Origin: Streptomyces sp. JH34
Lineage (GTDB): Bacteria > Actinomycetota > Actinomycetes > Streptomycetales > Streptomycetaceae
Direction: 5' to 3'
NCBI RefSeq assembly: GCF_029428875.1
Contig: NZ_JAJSOO010000001.1
Span: 7,102,501-7,166,500, forward strand
DNA length: 64,000 nt
Shown here one piece after another: positions 60,812 through 64,000 of the stretch (positions are counted from its first letter, which is position 1; the number at the start of each line of letters is the position of its first letter). The notes beneath the pieces are model-generated. The model did no database searches and had not been told where the DNA came from. It saw nothing but the letters and a program-made list of their open reading frames with translations. Position numbers and translations under genes: made by a program.

Positions 60812-61668
60812 GCCGCCCGCTCCTCGTCCTCCACGTCGCGGCCGGCGTAGAGCGCCGCCGCCATGCGCATGCCCTCGGACCAGGTGACAGGTCCGACCTC
60901 GGCGGCCGTCAACGCCTGCCCCGCGGGGTCGGTCCAGCCCAGGGGGCCCGTCTCCGTGCCGTACTCGTCGTATCCGTCGTGCTCGCCGATCCAGATGCGG
61001 GCCTCGGCGGTGGCACCGTCCTCGACGACCGGGCAGACGGCGTACCCGCCGCGTGACCGGTACCCGAGCTGGGTGACGCGGCCGTGCAGGAATCGCAGTT
61101 CCTTGAACACTCCGCCGGCGTAGGTGTCGACGGAGGTGGTGTCCGGGGCGATGCCCTGCGGGCGGTGCCACACCTCGCGGAACAGTTGTTCCACGTTCTG
61201 GTGCACCCCCAGTTCGACAGCGAACTCCCTCAGATCTTCGAGGTCGTCGAGGAGGACGGGGTGAGGCACCCTGACGACATCCGGGGTGATGCGGACCGTG
61301 TCGCCGTCCAGGTCGACGAGGCCGAGACCGCGCGTGGGGTCGACATCGCGCAGGAACCCGGCGACCCCGCCGTCCGTGCCGGTCACCACGACGTCCCGCA
61401 GGGCCGCCTGCCAGGCCGGGTCGGGCCAGACCTGGGCGAGAACAGCCGTGGGCACAGGCAGCGAGCGCACCATCCACTGCTCGACGTCGGTCAGGCACCG
61501 GCGTTCGTGCCGCTCCAGCCACTCGGTCAACTGCCGGAGCCCGACGACCGCCGGATCATCCTTCAGTTTGGCCGGGACGGTCTTCAGCCGCCGTCCCTTC
61601 CCGTTGCGGCACACCACCTGGCCTGCCTCCAGGGCGACTTCGTAGTCACCCGCCGGTACCCACCCCAT
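60808..61668 (-). CDS. DUF4132-type protein, first gene of the MoxR operon
   Basis: A 286-residue soluble protein. The part RQLTEWLERHERRCLTDVEQWM then LRDVVVTGTDGGVAGFLRDVD, VRVPHPVLLDDLEDLREFAVELGV and FKELRFLHGRVTQLGYRSRGGYAVCPVV matches the C-terminal DUF4132 region that ends E. coli MolR-like proteins. It is here a separate gene. The ATG of MGWVPAGDYEV follows GGGGAG at 8 bases; the longer frame upstream lacks this signal. Its stop overlaps the next start (ATGA). No other gene of the operon precedes it, so the promoter should lie at about 61670-61750. Confidence 0.82.
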   Translation of the reverse strand: MGWVPAGDYEVALEAGQVVCRNGKGRRLKTVPAKLKDDPAVVGLRQLTEWLERHERRCLTDVEQWMVRSLPVPTAVLAQVWPDPAWQAALRDVVVTGTDGGVAGFLRDVDPTRGLGLVDLDGDTVRITPDVVRVPHPVLLDDLEDLREFAVELGVHQNVEQLFREVWHRPQGIAPDTTSVDTYAGGVFKELRFLHGRVTQLGYRSRGGYAVCPVVEDGATAEARIWIGEHDGYDEYGTETGPLGWTDPAGQALTAAEVGPVTWSEGMRMAAALYAGRDVEDEERAA

Positions 61669-61889
61669 GCGCTGTTCTCCCCGTTGTTCTGGACGCCGCC
61701 GCTCCGGCGGCACACTGATGAGACCCGTCGACGGCAACGCACCGTGACGAGTGGTAGAGACTCTAGGCGCACCCAGTGACAATCAGTTCGGGATCCGTCC
61801 GCCTGGTCGTAGGGGCCCGCACCAGCAGCGGCCGGGAGCGGTCCGCGGTACGCATGGAGCGCACGTGGCTGTCCCACCGTCCGCACGGT

Positions 61890-62256
61890 TCAGGCGGTCG
61901 AAGTGATCGCTCGGGTCACGGCCGTGATCGCCAGGGCGAGTGGCCGGAGAGACGCGCCACGGGCACCCGGCGGGTCTCCGGGGGGTGCGCCGTCGACGCG
62001 CAGCGGGCTCACCCCGTGCGGCAGCACCGGTGAGAGGCGGGACGGCACCGTGGCCACGCCGAAGCGACTGACGACAGGTTGGAGTGTCGTCAGCCTGCCG
62101 CGCGCAGTGGAGGCGCGGTCGTCCGGGCAGGCCCGGTCAGACGCCGAACGGCGGCTCGGAGCTCGATGAGGGGGTGGAGATCCACGCCGCGTCGACCAGC
62201 TCGTCGACGTGCACCGTGGTGCGGTCGGCGAACTCTCCGGTCGATGACAGCGCCAC
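61890..62256 (-). pseudogene. LysR effector-domain fragment with frameshifts
   Basis: Two or more frames give FADRTTVHVDELVDAAWIST with SSSEPPFGV, then GLPGRPRLHCA, then VVSRFGVATVPSRLSPVLPHGV and finally RRVPVARLSGHSP or ALAITAVTRAI. These are consecutive parts of a LysR effector-binding domain. Stops separate them and the DNA-binding half is missing. Confidence 0.6.
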
Positions 62257-62285
62257 CGCCGACGCGACCGCCGACGCGCGGCCGG

Positions 62286-62936
62286 TCACTGCCTCCCGGC
62301 GAAGCCGCCACCGCCGTCGGGGGCTGGTCGGGCCGTGGTCAGCAAGGGGCGCAGCGGGCCGTTCTTCAGCCGGGCGGCGAGCGCGCTCTGCTTGCGCTGC
62401 ACGGCCCAGGTGGCGGGGAGGGCGACGAGCGCGCCGACGGCGAACCCGATGAGGACGTCGTGGGGGTAGTGCGCACCCACCCACACCCGGGAGGCCGCCA
62501 TCAGGGCCGCGGCGGCCAAGGCGACGAGGCCCAGGCGTCGTGATACGAGGAGCAGCGCGAAGGCGGCCGCAGAGGCGAGGGCTGCGTGGTTGCTGGGGAA
62601 GGACCAGTCGCCGGGCGCGGGGCACGCTTCGAGGGTGATCGCGTGCAGTTGCCGGCAGGGGCGGTTCTCGTGGACGGCCAGCTTCAGCAGGGAGTCGACG
62701 CCGAAGGCGAGGACGGTGACCGGTGGGACCGCCAGTGCGGTGACCGCCGCTGCCGGAGTGTCCGCGCGTCGGGCCTGCCACCAGGCGAGGACCATCAACA
62801 GGGCGAACAGTCCCAGCCCGAAGGCCGACCAGCCGGTGACCAGGCTGTCGACCCAGCCGGGCGCCCGATGGGCCAGCCCGACGATGCTGAGGTAGGCAGG
62901 GCCGTCGATGGACGAGCCGTCGTAGGCGAGATGCAT
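62286..62936 (-). CDS. PAP2 family membrane phosphatase
   Basis: A 216-residue membrane phosphatase of the PAP2 (type 2 phosphatidic acid phosphatase) family. The three catalytic blocks are KLAVHENRP (K-x6-R-P), PSNHAALAS (P-S-x-H) and SRVWVGAHYPHD (S-R-x5-H-x3-D). About six hydrophobic segments surround them. Substrates include undecaprenyl or other lipid pyrophosphates. The ATG overlaps the stop of the DedA gene by one base (TGATG), so the two are translationally coupled and probably act on the same lipid-carrier cycle. The BlaI-type regulator divergent from the DedA gene likely controls both. Confidence 0.92.
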   Translation of the reverse strand: MHLAYDGSSIDGPAYLSIVGLAHRAPGWVDSLVTGWSAFGLGLFALLMVLAWWQARRADTPAAAVTALAVPPVTVLAFGVDSLLKLAVHENRPCRQLHAITLEACPAPGDWSFPSNHAALASAAAFALLLVSRRLGLVALAAAALMAASRVWVGAHYPHDVLIGFAVGALVALPATWAVQRKQSALAARLKNGPLRPLLTTARPAPDGGGGFAGRQ

Positions 62937-63610
62937 CAGGGGGTCTCGTTCCGGTGCTTGGCGGCCCGCCGGGAGCGGAGCAGTCCTGCTGCCGGCGGCA
63001 GCAGGGACACAATGACGATCAGGGCGATGACGGGCAGCAGATAGCGGTCGACATCGGGAACGGATGAGCCGAGGCCGTACCCGGCCAGCACCAGGCCGGC
63101 CGTCCAGACCAGGCCACCGGCGATCTGCCAGAGGGTGAAGACCCGGGTGGGGACGTCCAGTGCCCCGGCGAGCGGGTTCAGGACCGTCCGCACCACGGGG
63201 ACGAAGCGGGCCAGCACGATCGCTTTGGGGTGGCCGTACCGTTGTAGTAGCTCCCCGGCACGCTCCGTGCCGTGGTGCAGGCGCTTGGACCCGCTGCGGG
63301 CGAGGACCGCCCCGCCCGCTCGACGCCCGATGAGGTAGCCGCACTGGGCACCGGCCAGAGCGCCGGCTGCCGAGGCGAGCAGGACCCAGGGCAGGGACAG
63401 TGTCGCCGGCTTGTCCGCCGTGCCTGCGGACAGGAGGCCGGCGGTGAAGAGGAGGGAGTCGCCGGGCAGGAAGAACCCGACCAGCAGACCGGTTTCGGCG
63501 AAGAGGACGAGGGCGAGTCCCAGCATGCCGAAGGTGGCGAGCAGCGACTGCGCGTCGAGCAGATTCACCGCGAGGTACATCGGTGCTGCGACCGGGTGCG
63601 CGGGTGTCAT
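62936..63610 (-). CDS. DedA family membrane protein (second copy)
   Basis: A 224-residue DedA family protein. LVLFAETGLLVGFFLPGDSLLFTAGLL (conserved acidic residue and F-x-P-G-D), then RRAGGAVLARSGSKRLHHGTERAGELLQRYGHPKAIVLARFVPVVRTVLNPLAGALDVPTRVF with the R-F-x-P-x-x-R motif, and four to five hydrophobic segments. It is more like the classic DedA group than the copy at 34 kb. AAGGG lies 8 bases before the ATG. It precedes the PAP2 gene with a one-base overlap, so it probably moves lipid carriers that the phosphatase then processes. Two palindromes between it and a BlaI-type gene are likely operators. Confidence 0.92.
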   Translation of the reverse strand: MTPAHPVAAPMYLAVNLLDAQSLLATFGMLGLALVLFAETGLLVGFFLPGDSLLFTAGLLSAGTADKPATLSLPWVLLASAAGALAGAQCGYLIGRRAGGAVLARSGSKRLHHGTERAGELLQRYGHPKAIVLARFVPVVRTVLNPLAGALDVPTRVFTLWQIAGGLVWTAGLVLAGYGLGSSVPDVDRYLLPVIALIVIVSLLPPAAGLLRSRRAAKHRNETP

Positions 63611-63697
63611 GGGGCGAGCCCTTCGTTGCTGGCCGGATCGGGCCGTCCGCGGCGCCGTGTGATGCGCGACGCGGACGTATCTGAAGCGCCTACTCTG

Positions 63698-63732
63698 TCT
63701 ACAGCACAGTAGTCGGTCTACAGCACTGTAGA
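63698..63732. promoter_or_regulatory. Two BlaI-type operators TCTACAG-N2-CTGTAGA
   Basis: TCTACAGCACTGTAGA (63717-63732) is a perfect inverted repeat with CA in the centre. TCTACAGCACAGTAGT (63698-63713) is an imperfect copy 19 bases away. They lie between the divergent dedA and blaI-like genes, as in BlaI/MecI/CopY regulation. Confidence 0.65.
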
Positions 63733-63755
63733 CGAATCGTGGGGGAGGCCCTTCC

Positions 63756-64000
63756 TTGACGGACACCGAAGGCGAGCGCAGGCCCGCCGGCGAGCTGGAG
63801 GCCAGCGTGCTCGAGGCGCTGTGGGCAGCCGGAGTCCCGCAGTCGGCAGCGCAGGTCAGAGCATCGATATCCCAGGATCTGGCGCGCACCACGGTGGCCA
63901 CTCTGCTGGGACGGCTGCACAAGAAGGGAGTGGTGGAGCGCCGGGCGGACGGGCGCGGATACGTCTACTTCGCGGTGGAGGACTCACACGGCCTGACTGC
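63756..64000 (+). CDS. BlaI/MecI/CopY-type regulator (3' end outside window)
   Basis: First 81 residues of a BlaI-type winged-helix repressor, starting at TTG (TDTEGERRPAGELEAS) with GGGGGAGG 7 bases ahead. The fold is visible: VLEALWAAGVPQSAAQVRASISQDLARTTVATLLGRLHKKGVVERRADGRGYVYFAV, i.e. the helix-turn-helix and wing. Members are released from their operators by proteolysis or ligand and often control beta-lactamase, copper or cell-envelope genes. The next gene might be a membrane protease of the BlaR1/M56 type, which would lie outside the window. It faces the dedA-pap2 pair across two operators. Confidence 0.85.
   Translation, partial: MTDTEGERRPAGELEASVLEALWAAGVPQSAAQVRASISQDLARTTVATLLGRLHKKGVVERRADGRGYVYFAVEDSHGLT

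Noticed and set aside
1..64000. CRISPR arrays, tRNA or rRNA genes, insertion sequences, phage attachment sites
   Set aside because: Looked for repeat-spacer patterns, CCA-ended cloverleafs and transposase motifs; none was found by eye.

Overview
The window is GC-rich actinobacterial chromosome, most likely Streptomyces. Supporting signs are GC-ending codons, frequent GTG starts, 4-nt ATGA/GTGA gene overlaps, hairpin terminators without U-tracts, and typical families: SigB-type sigma factors, SpoIIE-type phosphatases, GPP34, an FhaA-like domain, the AztABCD zinc system and latex clearing protein. I see no rRNA, tRNA, CRISPR array or intact insertion sequence. The first and last genes run off the window. 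Many short unrelated units and at least eight decayed genes suggest an accessory part of the chromosome.

Layout. 1-6.3 kb: FUSC membrane protein, DoxX protein, then a stress-signalling group (SigB/F-type sigma factor, divergent SpoIIE-type phosphatase with changed metal-site residues, MarR regulator, STAS anti-anti-sigma factor). 6.4-11.4 kb: GPP34 protein, catalase, and an unusual fusion of an FhaA N-terminal domain to a MinD/ParA-like ATPase. 11.7-17 kb: zinc uptake locus, with aztA divergent from aztB-aztD-aztC-aztD across a Zur-like box that overlaps two apparently leaderless promoters. 17-20 kb: small genes, a Nudix pseudogene and a candidate structured RNA. 20.2-23.7 kb: operon of a ribbon-helix-helix regulator, DUF4097 protein and DrrAB-type exporter behind a phased array of TGGCGCCA sites. 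24-30 kb: PPOX pseudogene, EamA exporter with divergent LysR regulator, small unknowns, and a secreted GH43 enzyme behind a LacI-like operator. 30-36 kb: PAS-PP2C phosphatase, MerR regulator, DUF4396 membrane protein behind a CsoR-like box, DedA protein, MHS-family transporter. 37-41.6 kb: rubber-degradation cluster (lcp with an OxiAB-like molybdenum hydroxylase) plus a decayed second lcp. 42-47 kb: solitary argB behind an iron box, lipoproteins, methyltransferase. 47-61.7 kb: DUF4241 protein and a five-gene, about 13-kb operon of a MoxR ATPase, a DUF5682-VWA protein, a SWIM zinc-finger protein, a 1726-residue protein and a DUF4132 protein. 62-64 kb: PAP2 phosphatase and DedA protein, divergent from a BlaI-type regulator across two operator-like palindromes.

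The best candidate for a little-described system is the MoxR/VWA/SWIM/DUF4132 operon: four junctions are 4-nt overlaps or 3-nt gaps, and the predicted chemistry is ATP-driven remodelling with a metal-dependent adhesion domain and very large partners. Next are the FhaA-MinD fusion with its internal ribosome-binding site, the RHH-controlled exporter, the Zur-box double leaderless promoter, and the iron-box-linked argB.
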